A DNA stretch of 64,000 bases from assembly GCF_030718935.1 (NCBI RefSeq), contig NZ_CP132194.1, positions 2,418,001 through 2,482,000 of the forward strand, in the 5' to 3' direction. The position numbers and the translations under genes are program-made. This DNA is from Psychrobacter sp. M13 (GTDB lineage: Bacteria > Pseudomonadota > Gammaproteobacteria > Pseudomonadales > Moraxellaceae). The stretch's first letter is position 1; each line of letters starts with the position of its first letter. Shown piece after piece: positions 8,179-17,073 of the stretch. Below the pieces are notes generated by a model. That model ran no database searches. It had not been told where the DNA came from and worked only from the letters and a program-made list of their open reading frames with translations.

Positions 8179-9057
8179 TTAACCCTTGGAGGTGTCTTTA
8201 ATTGACTTAGCAGCTGTGCGCTGGATTATGGCATTGATATCTTCAGTGACTGAGCTACCATCTAGCACAGGTCTCATTTGAGTGTATTTTTCTAAGGGGT
8301 CAGTTGGCGCATTGTCCGCTTCAAATAGGCTCAAGATATTACGACGTTTGATGTTTAACTGATTTAAGATAAAGCTCTTAACAAAATCATTGGCAGGGTT
8401 TTTGATGATTTCTGATGGTTTAGCATATTGAGCTACTTTGCCGTCTGATAACAACAAAATGCGATCAGAGAGTGTCATCGCTTCTTCAGGGTCATGTGTC
8501 ACAATCAAAGTGGTTAGCTCATAACGCTCTGCAATCTCGCGAATACGTGCCTTAATGGTCTCTTTAATAACCCCGTCTAAGGCAGATAAAGGCTCATCTA
8601 ATAATAAAATCTTAGGCTTCATCACTAAAGTACGTGCTAATGCAACACGCTGCTTTTGCCCACCAGAGAGCTGGCTGATTCGCTTGTTCAAATGCGGCTT
8701 AATCTCCAAAAGGTCCACCAGCTCATCAACCTCCGCTTGTGTGCTGACGTTAGGTCTATTACGTAGCCCATATTCAATATTCTGCTTTACATTCAAGTTA
8801 GGAAACAAAGCATAGTCTTGGAATACAATATTGAAACCTCTGTGCTTCATAGGCACACGTGTGATGTCTTCATTATCATAGGCAAGTCGACCAGAACTAA
8901 TATCGGTTAGACCTAAAATAATATGCAGTAACGTGGTTTTCCCACAGCCAGATGGGCCCAATATTGAAACAATCTCACCCTTATTTACCTTTAAGGAGAT
9001 GTCCTCAAAAATAACTTTGCCATCATACTTTTTAGTCACATTTCTTAGTTCTAACAT
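8179..9057 (-). CDS. phnT: 2-Aminoethylphosphonate-type ABC transporter, ATP-binding protein
   Basis: The ATPase has Walker A GPSGCGKTT, Q-loop VFQDYALFP, signature LSGGQKQR, Walker B ILLLDEPLSALD and the switch histidine VTHDPEEA. The C-terminal extension is of the phosphonate/iron type. The frame is open upstream, but MLELRNVTKKY at 9057 is the normal family beginning. The extra 26 residues from 9135 would run into the promoter region, so 9057 is preferred even though its ribosome site is weak (GGGCTGAAAATT). It is the first gene of the five-gene operon and faces away from the LysR regulator. Confidence 0.85.
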   Translation of the reverse strand: MLELRNVTKKYDGKVIFEDISLKVNKGEIVSILGPSGCGKTTLLHIILGLTDISSGRLAYDNEDITRVPMKHRGFNIVFQDYALFPNLNVKQNIEYGLRNRPNVSTQAEVDELVDLLEIKPHLNKRISQLSGGQKQRVALARTLVMKPKILLLDEPLSALDGVIKETIKARIREIAERYELTTLIVTHDPEEAMTLSDRILLLSDGKVAQYAKPSEIIKNPANDFVKSFILNQLNIKRRNILSLFEADNAPTDPLEKYTQMRPVLDGSSVTEDINAIIQRTAAKSIKDTSKG

Positions 9058-9173
9058 AATTTTCAGCCCAAACTTATATTCTGCTATTAGCAGTGAGTTA
9101 TAGCTCAAACAAATACACTTAGGTAAATTGCTCAATGCTTTAATCGTTTACATGTGACTACTATAAGAGATGA

Positions 9174-9213
9174 ATATGACAGTTTAGTGTCATATATAAG
9201 GTTAGCTTATATA
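9174..9213. promoter_or_regulatory. Candidate LysR operator with two dyads
   Basis: Two perfect dyads stand in the divergent promoter region. ATATGAC (9174-9180) pairs with GTCATAT (9189-9195), and TATATAAG (9193-9200) with CTTATATA (9206-9213). The second contains TAAGGTTAGCTTA, a symmetric T-N11-A, the core pattern bound by LysR-type regulators. Confidence 0.5.
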
Positions 9214-9309
9214 TTTAATCATTCAGTCTTATTTGTCGTGTATAACTTCTCGTACTCCCCAGGGATAAGCCTGACAATCTCTGAAACCGATACGAAAGAT
9301 GGTGATCAT

Positions 9310-10191
9310 ATGATGAAAAAACCCTATACCTATAATCAGCTAAACATCTTAAACTCTGTGCTTGAGGAAGGTAATTACACGCAAGCAGCTAAACGTTTGG
9401 GGGTGTCTCAATCCGCCATTAGCCAAGCCCTATCTACGCTTGAAAACAACCTTGGGTTTAAGCTATTTATGCAGCGTGGCAGGCATCTTGTGCCAACAGA
9501 TTACTGCTTAGAGCTTGGATCGTTGACGAGTAAAATACGAGCAGTTGAAGAGGATCTAGAGCAGCTAATTCACAGAAGTAAGATTTTTGAATCAGCTATA
9601 TTAAAGGTAGCTCTATGCAGCCCATTACCGGGAACTGAAATTATCAGGCAGTTTAGTAAGCGCTATCCCAAGCTACAGACTGAAATCTATTTTGGTAATT
9701 TCTATGAAACGTTCAGTAGAGTCGTTAACGGTCAAGTAGATGTTGGCATTCTTGCAAATGTGCCAAAAGATGACAGGTTACAGTTTAAGAAATGTGCTAC
9801 CCAAAGGCTTGTTGCCTTATGCTCACCGAACCACCCTTTTGCATCAAGAGAGTCTATAAGCTTAACTGAACTGGCATCGGAAACCGTTATATTCCGCACG
9901 CACGGCTCCACCACTCAAAAACTCATAAATGAAGTACTAGCAAAAATTAATTTAGAGATAACCCCTACATATATCGTTAATACTCAAGAAAGTGTTTACG
10001 ATGCGGTTTACCAAAACTTAGGAGTAGGATTTGCATGGAGCGAAAGCACAATAAGAAAGGATGGTTTTGTGAAGGTGCCCATTGCGGAGCTACCTTCAGA
10101 TTATGACGAGGTGGTTTTTTCACTCAAAAATGTAAACAATTTAGTGGTGACTGCTTTAATGAACTCTTTAGATACGTCTACGTATGAATGA
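9310..10191 (+). CDS. LysR-family transcriptional regulator, probable regulator of the phosphonate operon
   Basis: The protein of 294 residues begins MMKKPYTYNQLNILNSVLEE. Its winged helix-turn-helix is AAKRLGVSQSAISQALSTLE, followed by the effector-binding domain (residues 95-290) with the typical VDVGILAN and VGFAWSESTIRKDGFVKVPI. The frame could start at 9154, but those 52 residues look unlike any LysR N-terminus and would cover the operator, so ATG 9310 (or 9313) is preferred. It is divergent from the transporter operon and is the natural candidate to control it by sensing phosphonate or a breakdown product. The coding DNA is somewhat richer in A/T than the operon. Confidence 0.8.
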   Translation: MMKKPYTYNQLNILNSVLEEGNYTQAAKRLGVSQSAISQALSTLENNLGFKLFMQRGRHLVPTDYCLELGSLTSKIRAVEEDLEQLIHRSKIFESAILKVALCSPLPGTEIIRQFSKRYPKLQTEIYFGNFYETFSRVVNGQVDVGILANVPKDDRLQFKKCATQRLVALCSPNHPFASRESISLTELASETVIFRTHGSTTQKLINEVLAKINLEITPTYIVNTQESVYDAVYQNLGVGFAWSESTIRKDGFVKVPIAELPSDYDEVVFSLKNVNNLVVTALMNSLDTSTYE

Positions 10192-10346
10192 GAGGTTCAC
10201 AAAAATCATGGCGCAGCTCTGTCTATTGAATTTGGGAATGTAAATGCGTGGGCTAATGCCATACTAACAGGTATATTTTGTAGAGCTTGGTTCGGTGACT
10301 TTTTACCTCGATTTTATTCTCATTTTTAAAGAGAACGGGTTTTAAC

Positions 10347-11264
10347 TTACTTCACTCGATTAGATAAAATGACGCCAATTGTGCTCAACGCTATGCCGCA
10401 TATCATTGCGATTGATAAGGCTTCATGAAGTATCAATGCTGCGAGTAAGGCAGTTAATCCGGGAGACAGGGAGCCGAGCAACAAAGAGCGAATAGAACCA
10501 AGTTTATTGACCGCATAAGAAAATCCAATGGTTGAGATAACGCCAACGCCAACCCCTTGTACTAAGATAAAGGGTAGAGCCTCGTCAAAAGAAACAACCC
10601 CTAAATTTGTCTTCAGAACACCAGATAGTACCATCACCAATGTCACAAAAAATGAAGTATAAGAAAGCACGATAGCAACAGCTATTGGACTCAATTTCGT
10701 ACTCTTTAAGCCTAAAGTGTAACCCGCCCAAACCAGACTCGCTATCAGTAAAAAGGCTGCACCATATAGAAGACTGTCAGGTATTGACCTTGCATTCCCG
10801 ACAATCATAGTGGCTATGCCAAACAGAATAAGAAGAAATGCCAAAAATTTACTTAGCGAGATCCGTTGGCGAAAAAGAACAAAAGACAAGATTGCGGCAA
10901 AAAATACTGGCGTCCCTGTCAAAATAGTACCAACGTAAGCTGCAGGAGCAGTGCTCGCGCCAAAAGTGGCTAACAAGAGAAAAGGAACACCGCCAAGCAT
11001 AATAAACGTGATATCAGACCATTTAATATTTTTGATTTCATGTAAGCTAGACAATACCCACGGCGTTAATAAAAGCAGGGGCACGCTAAATCGAATGAGC
11101 ATGACATCAGCAATACTTAACGACGACGCCCCAACAGCCCGCACAGTCAAGGCAAAGCCTGACCAGATAAATAACACAATAATCATAGCCACATAGCCTT
11201 TCATTAGTGGCGACATTATGAACAAGGGTTTTTTGCGTGATGAGGGCTGAAATGCTGTATTCAT
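10347..11264 (-). CDS. EamA/DMT-family transporter
   Basis: This 305-residue inner-membrane protein is built of ten predicted helices in two EamA repeats (drug/metabolite transporter superfamily), with the conserved WSGFALTVRAV near the N-terminus and the second repeat beginning around residue 160. Members export amino acids, metabolites or drugs. The divergent Lrp/AsnC regulator suggests an amino-acid-like substrate, though this is only context. The start is ATG 11264 with a weak ribosome site. MSPLMKGYVAM at residue 17 is an alternative start that would remove a polar leader. The substrate is unknown. Confidence 0.8.
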   Translation of the reverse strand: MNTAFQPSSRKKPLFIMSPLMKGYVAMIIVLFIWSGFALTVRAVGASSLSIADVMLIRFSVPLLLLTPWVLSSLHEIKNIKWSDITFIMLGGVPFLLLATFGASTAPAAYVGTILTGTPVFFAAILSFVLFRQRISLSKFLAFLLILFGIATMIVGNARSIPDSLLYGAAFLLIASLVWAGYTLGLKSTKLSPIAVAIVLSYTSFFVTLVMVLSGVLKTNLGVVSFDEALPFILVQGVGVGVISTIGFSYAVNKLGSIRSLLLGSLSPGLTALLAALILHEALSIAMICGIALSTIGVILSNRVK

Positions 11265-11339
11265 ATTGATTGCTTATGCTTATATTTAAAAGCCAATTAT
11301 CAATCAAAAGCCACGCCTTTATCTCTATTTATTGATTGC

Positions 11340-11384
11340 AATTTCACAGTTAATTGATGGATAATAGCAAATAACTGTGAAATT
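11340..11384. promoter_or_regulatory. Candidate Lrp-type operator, 13-bp inverted repeat
   Basis: AATTTCACAGTTA (11340-11352) and TAACTGTGAAATT (11372-11384) are perfect inverted copies separated by 19 bases. They lie between the DMT exporter and the Lrp/AsnC gene, just upstream of the regulator's start. Centre-to-centre spacing is 32 bases, about three helical turns, as expected for cooperative binding. There is no T-run, so a terminator is unlikely. Confidence 0.55.
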
Positions 11385-11412
11385 TTAGCTGAAAGTGCTA
11401 AAGAGGTAATTT

Positions 11413-11868
11413 ATGGATAAAATCGACCGTCATATTTTGGAAATACTTCAGAAAGAAGGACGTTTATCAACGGCTGAATTAGCCGAGCGTATAGGATTGT
11501 CAGCGTCACCTTGTGCCAGACGCTTGAAACGTTTAGAAGATGAGTTTTATATAGAGGGCTACCAAGCGAACGTAAACAAAGCTAAAGCTGGTATTACGAT
11601 GAGCTTTTTTGTGGAAGTCAGCCTGAGCAATCATCAGGAAGAATCGATTACCGCGTTCGAACAAGCGTTATCTGAGATGGATGAGGTGATTAATGGACAT
11701 GTTGTTTCGGGCTCTTACGATTATTTGTTGGAAGTGGTAAGCCCAGACCTTAACGGTTATGAAGAGTTTACTCGTAAACTACATAAGCTGACTAGCGTCA
11801 AAGACATACACACCCATTTATCAGTTAGAAAAGTGATCGATAAAACGACGTTGCCTATTTTTATATGA
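11413..11868 (+). CDS. Lrp/AsnC-family transcriptional regulator
   Basis: The 151-residue regulator opens with MDKIDRHILEILQKEGRLST and the helix-turn-helix AELAERIGLSASPCARRLKRLE. It ends with the RAM/ligand-sensing domain (residues 65-150), including VVSGSYDYLLEVVSPDLNGYE. SASPCARR matches the group that regulates amino-acid export or catabolism genes. It is transcribed away from a DMT exporter across 148 bases that carry a perfect 13-bp dyad, suggesting autoregulation and control of the exporter in response to an amino acid. AGAGG lies 8 bases before the ATG. Confidence 0.9.
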   Translation: MDKIDRHILEILQKEGRLSTAELAERIGLSASPCARRLKRLEDEFYIEGYQANVNKAKAGITMSFFVEVSLSNHQEESITAFEQALSEMDEVINGHVVSGSYDYLLEVVSPDLNGYEEFTRKLHKLTSVKDIHTHLSVRKVIDKTTLPIFI

Positions 11869-12020
11869 TGCTTTTTAATGCTTTTTAGGATGTGTGCTCG
11901 ATTCAAGATATCAAAGTTACTTACTATAAAGTTATAGTTTCCAGTGTTAGTTAGCTACTTATCTACTTGGCTACTTAGTTGCTCAGCTTCTATATTTTTA
12001 ACACCTCTAATAAATCTCAC

Positions 12021-12054
12021 AAAAAAAACGCCTCCAATAATGAAGGCGCTTTTA
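12021..12054 (-). terminator. Terminator after the adhesin-like gene
   Basis: CGCCT (12029-12033) pairs with AGGCG (12044-12048), and the minus strand continues with eight T. It sits 28 bases after the stop of the gene at 12082. A run GCTTTT on the other side may allow weak use for the Lrp gene too. Confidence 0.7.
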
Positions 12055-12081
12055 CTAGATTAGAAACAGTATTAGACGATA

Positions 12082-12531
12082 TTAGATAACATTCACAGTA
12101 GTATCAATATAGATCTGCGTCGAGGTATCATTGATGGACTGCCATACATCATATACATCAGCGCCTGAGGTAGTTTGTCCTACAGTAGACCAATCGTCAC
12201 CTTCTAGGTTGACCGTATCATCATTATCCCCTCTGACATAGATAGCAGAGTCCACATCTTTAGCAGCGACATTCAAGGTATTTGCACCTATACCGCTAAT
12301 GTCGATGATATCAGGTTGGATAAGATCAGCTAGGCTAATGATTTGATCTGCACCCTCAAAGCTTAGAATATTGAATCCTTCGCTTGAAGTTGCTAATGAT
12401 ATATCATGCAGCTCAATAGCGTTATCATCAGCCAGCGTAAAGCTGTCATCTAACATAAAGCTGTCATTTAGCATCATGCTACGTCCGGCAGCTGGGGATG
12501 GTGCTGGCCAAGCACTAGTAATGTTTATCAT
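12082..12531 (-). CDS. Orphan protein resembling the C-terminal domain of large repeat adhesins
   Basis: This acidic 149-residue protein contains DIIDISGIGANTLNVAAKDV, then YVRGDNDDTVNLEGDDW, then YDVWQSIN and a closing beta-strand TQIYIDTTVNV. The pattern (ISGTGDNTLNL, then VEGDAGDTVNL, then W, then TVQV) is that of the domain near the C-terminus of giant VCBS/Ig-like, type I secreted adhesins. Here it stands alone. There is no signal peptide or repeat array, and the next gene upstream starts only 51 bases away. AGGA lies 13 bases before the ATG, rather far. It may be a short secreted relative, a decayed end of a former adhesin, or a recombination leftover. The function is unknown. Confidence 0.55.
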   Translation of the reverse strand: MINITSAWPAPSPAAGRSMMLNDSFMLDDSFTLADDNAIELHDISLATSSEGFNILSFEGADQIISLADLIQPDIIDISGIGANTLNVAAKDVDSAIYVRGDNDDTVNLEGDDWSTVGQTTSGADVYDVWQSINDTSTQIYIDTTVNVI

Positions 12532-12582
12532 CAGTGTCGCGGTATCCTATTACACCTATTAATAGCCGGTAAAAAATGAGAA

Positions 12583-14901
12583 CTATGAGGGCAATGAGAA
12601 CCCCGTTACTTCGTCTTTCAATCTTTTAAAGGTCTGCTGATACTCTACATCTTTTTTATCAACTGCACTCAAGCGCCCATAACGCAGCTGGCGATAATAG
12701 TATTTGATACTATCAATAGACTGCTCGACCTCTTGCTGTCTCTCAGAGCTATTATCAGCTGTTCTAGAGGCGATTGCCAGTCGCTCAAGCCATGCCAGCT
12801 GCCCTTCGCTATCATGATGACTTAGTGCTTGATCCTGTCGAGCTATGCGCTTAGACAGTTTGATAAGCACTAAATCGACAGGATGCCAGCGCTGGCGACG
12901 ACGCTGCCAAATCATCAGGACTAACAGTGACACTACTAAAATTGCCGTGCTAGCGAGCCAAAGCAATTGCTGCTTTATCGAGCTGATATTAAACCATTTC
13001 AGCAGTGATCCTGCTTGCTTGTCCTGATCGTAGCCGACGATGTCCTTTTGCCAGTAGTAGCTGGCCTGATCAGATAAACGGCGCAGCGTTTGTAGCATCT
13101 GGTACTGCTGATAGCTGATCTGCGCGCCAGCGCCTTGCCCGAACATAGCCGCACCTTGGTCTTGCGTTATCGCATCCATACCCTGCTCGACGCGTTCAGG
13201 TGCAACAAAGGCTGTCGGATCGATACGTACCCAGCCTTGACCCTCAAGCCACACCTCAGTCCATGCATGGGCGTCCATTTGCCGCACCTCCCACACATTA
13301 CCGCCATTGCTCAGCTCGCCGCCCTGATAGCCTGCGACTACTCTTGCAGGGATACCAGCCGCTCGTAGCATAAAAGTAAAGCTTGACGAATAGTGCTCAC
13401 AAAACCCTGCTTTGGTATCGAATAAAAACTCATCGATACGGTTTTGATTGAGTTTTGGCGGGGATAAGGTATAGCGAAACTCTGTTTGATTAATCCAGCG
13501 CTCAATAGCCGCCATGTAACGCTGCGGATCTGAACCTGAATCCTCAAATAATTGCTGAGCCAGCGCGCGAGCTTTAGGATTGCCCTGCGCAGGTATAGCC
13601 AAATTGATAGCTCTATCTGCATCGTTAAGCGTAGGACCAATGCGCATAGGCGCGTAACGCAGAACGTTATAACGCAGCTGCTGAGTGACGGGCTGATCTT
13701 TTAGTAAGGTAAAGTCTGAAGTAATACTAATCTGTTGACGCTGCGCAAATGGATAATCAAGGCCGAATAACCAGCGCTGCTGTGTTGGTTCCAAAATCAC
13801 CTGATAAGTGCTTGGTGCAAGCTTGTCTTTGTCCTCAGCGGTAGCTAGGGCATCTATCAGCCACTGCGGGCTTTGACGATTGGTCTCCCATTGCCATTGC
13901 TGCTGTTGTTTAAGAGAATTGCGCCGCCACGTCACTCCGTCAAAATCACTAAATACTAAGCCGCGCCAATAAAGATCGCTTTGAGCGGGGCGCGCATTAT
14001 CAAATTCAACTCGAAAAGCCAGCTCAGTGGATTGACCCAAATTGGCAAAGTCGCCAGGTGACATACTATCGGAGACGCCCGTCATCGCGCTTTGCCCTGA
14101 CAGCTGTACCGACCATAATGGCGGCAGACGCGGAAAGAATAAGAACAGCACGACTAGTAGCGGTAAAGCGCCAATAGCCAATACGCCCAGAGTACGCACG
14201 CGACCATCACCGACCCTATTGCTATCATCATTGAGGGCAATAAAAGCCAGCAAGATCGCCAGTACGCCTATGATAACTTCAAGGGTCGTTAGCAGACCTT
14301 GATCCATCAAAAACAGTGCTGCCAGCACAAATAACGATAGATTAAGTACCACATAAGCATCACGTCGTTTATACAGCTCCCACAGCTTACTGACCAGACA
14401 TAGCACCAAAAAAGCCACACCCATATCGAGGCCAAAAGCAGTATTGTAAGTCAGCCATAGACCTAGCAGTCCTAATAGGAAGCCAAGCATTTGCATGCCT
14501 TGATAAAAGCGCTTACGCTGCACGGATCGCTTGAATTTGGCTTTTATAGCAGGCATCTGGGCGATAATACTGATAAGCGCAAAGCCGATCAGCCATAGGG
14601 GCAGATGCGCGGCATGGGGCAAGATGACCGCAACTTGAGTAATGAGCACCCAATAATACGCTGGTAGAGCCAATAGTTTTTTATACCAGCGCTTGTCGGT
14701 GCTCAGCTCGGTATTTAGATAGCTGTTTGACTTATCAGGTTTGATAATAGTCACAGTAGAATGGATAGCATCGAGATTAGCATTAGTATGCTTGCCGGAT
14801 GCTAATTGCTCAAAAGTAGGATTTGCTATAGCGTCAGATTTTGCTATTGGATCTTTAATATTTTTGGCGAGGCTTTTAGAAGTGCGTTTAGAGTTAGTCA
14901 T
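12583..14901 (-). CDS. tgpA: TgpA-like membrane transglutaminase (DUF3488/transglutaminase/DUF4129)
   Basis: This is a large inner-membrane protein of about 772 residues. A polar N-terminus is followed by a block of about seven helices (DUF3488), then a periplasmic region with a transglutaminase core, one more helix (WLASTAILVVSLLVLMIW) and a cytoplasmic DUF4129-like tail. The catalytic triad is visible as GFCEHYSS (Cys), DAHAWTEVW (His) and RIDPTAF (Asp). TgpA of Pseudomonas aeruginosa is required for viability, although its substrate is unknown. The true start is ATG 14901, because it overlaps the stop of the DUF58 gene as ATGA. The longer frame from 14928 overlaps further and is disfavoured. 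It is third in a MoxR-DUF58-TgpA operon. Confidence 0.9.
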   Translation of the reverse strand: MTNSKRTSKSLAKNIKDPIAKSDAIANPTFEQLASGKHTNANLDAIHSTVTIIKPDKSNSYLNTELSTDKRWYKKLLALPAYYWVLITQVAVILPHAAHLPLWLIGFALISIIAQMPAIKAKFKRSVQRKRFYQGMQMLGFLLGLLGLWLTYNTAFGLDMGVAFLVLCLVSKLWELYKRRDAYVVLNLSLFVLAALFLMDQGLLTTLEVIIGVLAILLAFIALNDDSNRVGDGRVRTLGVLAIGALPLLVVLFLFFPRLPPLWSVQLSGQSAMTGVSDSMSPGDFANLGQSTELAFRVEFDNARPAQSDLYWRGLVFSDFDGVTWRRNSLKQQQQWQWETNRQSPQWLIDALATAEDKDKLAPSTYQVILEPTQQRWLFGLDYPFAQRQQISITSDFTLLKDQPVTQQLRYNVLRYAPMRIGPTLNDADRAINLAIPAQGNPKARALAQQLFEDSGSDPQRYMAAIERWINQTEFRYTLSPPKLNQNRIDEFLFDTKAGFCEHYSSSFTFMLRAAGIPARVVAGYQGGELSNGGNVWEVRQMDAHAWTEVWLEGQGWVRIDPTAFVAPERVEQGMDAITQDQGAAMFGQGAGAQISYQQYQMLQTLRRLSDQASYYWQKDIVGYDQDKQAGSLLKWFNISSIKQQLLWLASTAILVVSLLVLMIWQRRRQRWHPVDLVLIKLSKRIARQDQALSHHDSEGQLAWLERLAIASRTADNSSERQQEVEQSIDSIKYYYRQLRYGRLSAVDKKDVEYQQTFKRLKDEVTGFSLPS

Positions 14902-15977
14902 GGCGTTTTTGCCAACCTCAACAAGCAAGCCTGTGCAAATACTTCACCTTGACCTAGCGTAGCGGTTTTAAAGATCTGATCATCAGCCAGTTGCATCTTA
15001 AAGGGCACGTTGAGCTGTCCAAGCGTTAATGCACCATAAGCCAATTGAGCTAGCTTTTGCTCGTGAGTCGCCGCTGGCATATCACTATAAGCTAAGAGCT
15101 GCTCGTGGCCGATAGGATCGCCAAAGTGCTTGGTCAGCATACCCTGCCCACGTGCCACATGCGCCCAAGACACTCGGGCTAATGACTCACCTTCGATATA
15201 GCTATCAAGGCGATCAAAATCATCTTGCCCTTGAGTGTATTGCCCGCCTAATGGCAGATCCTCACTATTAGTTTGACTGTATTGAGTTTGCCAGTCAAAA
15301 GGTAACGGTTTTGGATAAACCCAAGCCATTCGTGCAAAATAAACGTATGACCAAGCGCGCATAATACCTAAAGGATAGACCGTTTTGACTTGTAGACGCG
15401 GTAGCTCAAGCTGACCACGAACTCGAGTTTTGATAGGCAGACGGATAATTTGCTCATCTTGCAGGCGTGATAACAGCACTGATTGTTGCGGGTTTTTACC
15501 AGAATCAGCGTGTTCACTTCTATCACTAGTAGTCGCTTTTTTATGCTTTTGCCCAGTACTTAGCTTAGTACCTAATTCACTATCTTGATCAAAACAGAAC
15601 AGAAGCTGTCGCCTAGGCTGCCGACTCGTATTAAGCACTTTTAGAGTGACCCATACAGGCTTGCCAACTTCTGCCATAGTGACATCGATCAGCTGTACCT
15701 TTAGACCTGATACATGAGCAAAAGTCACATGAAAGCTAATCAGCCAAACACTAATCAGGTAAAAGCACAGACCCAGCACCAGATTATTACCATAATTGAT
15801 ACCAGCAATAAAAGTAATAGCTAATAGCACGGCAAACAACAAGCCCTCACGACTAAAAAATATATAGACGTTACGCAAATGAAGGGTCGCACTATCACTT
15901 TTGGGCGCGCGCTTGGCGAACCATCGCGACATCGTTGTCGTTAGCGCTTGATTCAAAGGTTTTGGTAGAATGCTCAT
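14898..15977 (-). CDS. DUF58 domain protein
   Basis: The 359-residue protein has two N-terminal membrane helices (around residues 30-75), a beta-rich middle and the DUF58 von Willebrand-like signature SYIEGESLARVSWAHVARGQG near residue 250. It is the usual middle partner of MoxR-type ATPase and TgpA clusters. The MoxR ATPase is thought to act on or through this protein to assemble or regulate a membrane complex. The residue stretch GQKHKKATTSDRSEHADSGK is an unusually polar insert around 140. The gene overlaps tgpA by four bases and starts 30 bases after the MoxR gene ends. Confidence 0.85.
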   Translation of the reverse strand: MSILPKPLNQALTTTMSRWFAKRAPKSDSATLHLRNVYIFFSREGLLFAVLLAITFIAGINYGNNLVLGLCFYLISVWLISFHVTFAHVSGLKVQLIDVTMAEVGKPVWVTLKVLNTSRQPRRQLLFCFDQDSELGTKLSTGQKHKKATTSDRSEHADSGKNPQQSVLLSRLQDEQIIRLPIKTRVRGQLELPRLQVKTVYPLGIMRAWSYVYFARMAWVYPKPLPFDWQTQYSQTNSEDLPLGGQYTQGQDDFDRLDSYIEGESLARVSWAHVARGQGMLTKHFGDPIGHEQLLAYSDMPAATHEQKLAQLAYGALTLGQLNVPFKMQLADDQIFKTATLGQGEVFAQACLLRLAKTP

Positions 15978-16006
15978 AACGGGCCTATTATTACGGTATC
16001 AAAACT

Positions 16007-17038
16007 TTAACCGAGCACTTTTACTTCTGTCAAGATACGCTGAGCAAGGGTCTGAAGGCCTTGAGATTGACTATTGGCTGCCGCTACAAAACGCTGTCCT
16101 AGTCTATGATCGACTACTGCCGCAAAGACCGCTTGGATATCTTCAGGCGTCACCTCCGTATGTCCTGACACATAGGCATAAGCTTGAGCAGCACGCTGCA
16201 ATGACAGCACACCACGCGGTGACAGGCCATGATACTCTTGACTAATACGGGTTTGCGCCACTAGCTGCTGTAGATAATCAAGCACGACTTCGGCGACATA
16301 CACTTGCTGCACGCCTTGCTGGGCCAATAGCACCGCTTTGGTATCCAAGATGGCATCTAACTGCGCCATCAGTGCTCGCCGATCTTGACCTTGTAGCAAC
16401 ATACGTTCGGCGGCAGGCGATGGATAGCCTAGCGATAAACACATCAAAAACCTATCCAGCTGCGATTCAGGCAAAGGATAGACCCCTGCTTGTTGCATGG
16501 GGTTTTGGGTCGCAATGACAAAGAACGGCTTCGGCAACGGGTAGCTTTGACCATCTTGAGTCACTTGCCGCTCCTCCATCGCCTCCAGCAAGGCGCTTTG
16601 GGTCTTAGGACTAGAGCGATTGATCTCATCAGCGAGTAATAGCTGAGTAAAGATAGGCCCGCGCCGAAATTCAAAGCTGAGCGTGCTTTGATTATAGATA
16701 CTCATACCCAAAATATCAGCAGGCAGCATGTCATTAGTGAACTGCACTCTGTTAAAGCTCAACCCTAATAGCTGGGCCAGCCCTTGCGCTAGCGTGGTCT
16801 TACCCATACCTGGCAAATCTTGCAACAATAAGTGCCCACCAGCTAACATACAGCTAAGTGCCAGCTTGGTCACTGATGATTTATCGAGCACTATTTGATT
16901 GAGCTGCGCTAGTAGCTGAGCTACTTGCCGCTGATTGGTTGAATAATCGATAGGGTTTTGGTTGGGCTGAGTCATTGAGTGTGGCTGAGAAGTATTAAAA
17001 GGTCTAGTAGACGAGTCGTAGGACGAGCTTTGACGCAT
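16007..17038 (-). CDS. MoxR-family AAA+ ATPase
   Basis: This is a 343-residue AAA+ ATPase of the MoxR (AAA_3) group. Walker A is LPGMGKTT, Walker B is LLLADEINRS, sensor 1 lies in ATQNPMQQAG, and the arginine-finger and lid part is in the C-terminal 120 residues. It probably works as a chaperone or insertion factor for the DUF58/TgpA membrane proteins encoded behind it. The first 21 residues are Ser/Gln-rich and poorly typical. MTQPNQNPIDYS at residue 22 is a plausible alternative start. It is the first gene of the operon. Confidence 0.9.
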   Translation of the reverse strand: MRQSSSYDSSTRPFNTSQPHSMTQPNQNPIDYSTNQRQVAQLLAQLNQIVLDKSSVTKLALSCMLAGGHLLLQDLPGMGKTTLAQGLAQLLGLSFNRVQFTNDMLPADILGMSIYNQSTLSFEFRRGPIFTQLLLADEINRSSPKTQSALLEAMEERQVTQDGQSYPLPKPFFVIATQNPMQQAGVYPLPESQLDRFLMCLSLGYPSPAAERMLLQGQDRRALMAQLDAILDTKAVLLAQQGVQQVYVAEVVLDYLQQLVAQTRISQEYHGLSPRGVLSLQRAAQAYAYVSGHTEVTPEDIQAVFAAVVDHRLGQRFVAAANSQSQGLQTLAQRILTEVKVLG

Positions 17039-17073
17039 AGGTAACTACCAAAGTATTTATGATAAAAGACTAA

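Noticed and set aside
9154..9309. N-terminal extension of the LysR gene
   Set aside because: These 52 codons would cover the operator and divergent promoter and do not resemble a LysR start.
11940..11985. Repeated CTACTT/GCTACTT words
   Set aside because: They are short, imperfect and AT-biased, without period or symmetry, so they are not a CRISPR or a tandem array.
12371..12562. Plus-strand frame opposite the adhesin-like gene
   Set aside because: It is a shadow of the minus-strand gene, without a ribosome site or a recognisable fold.
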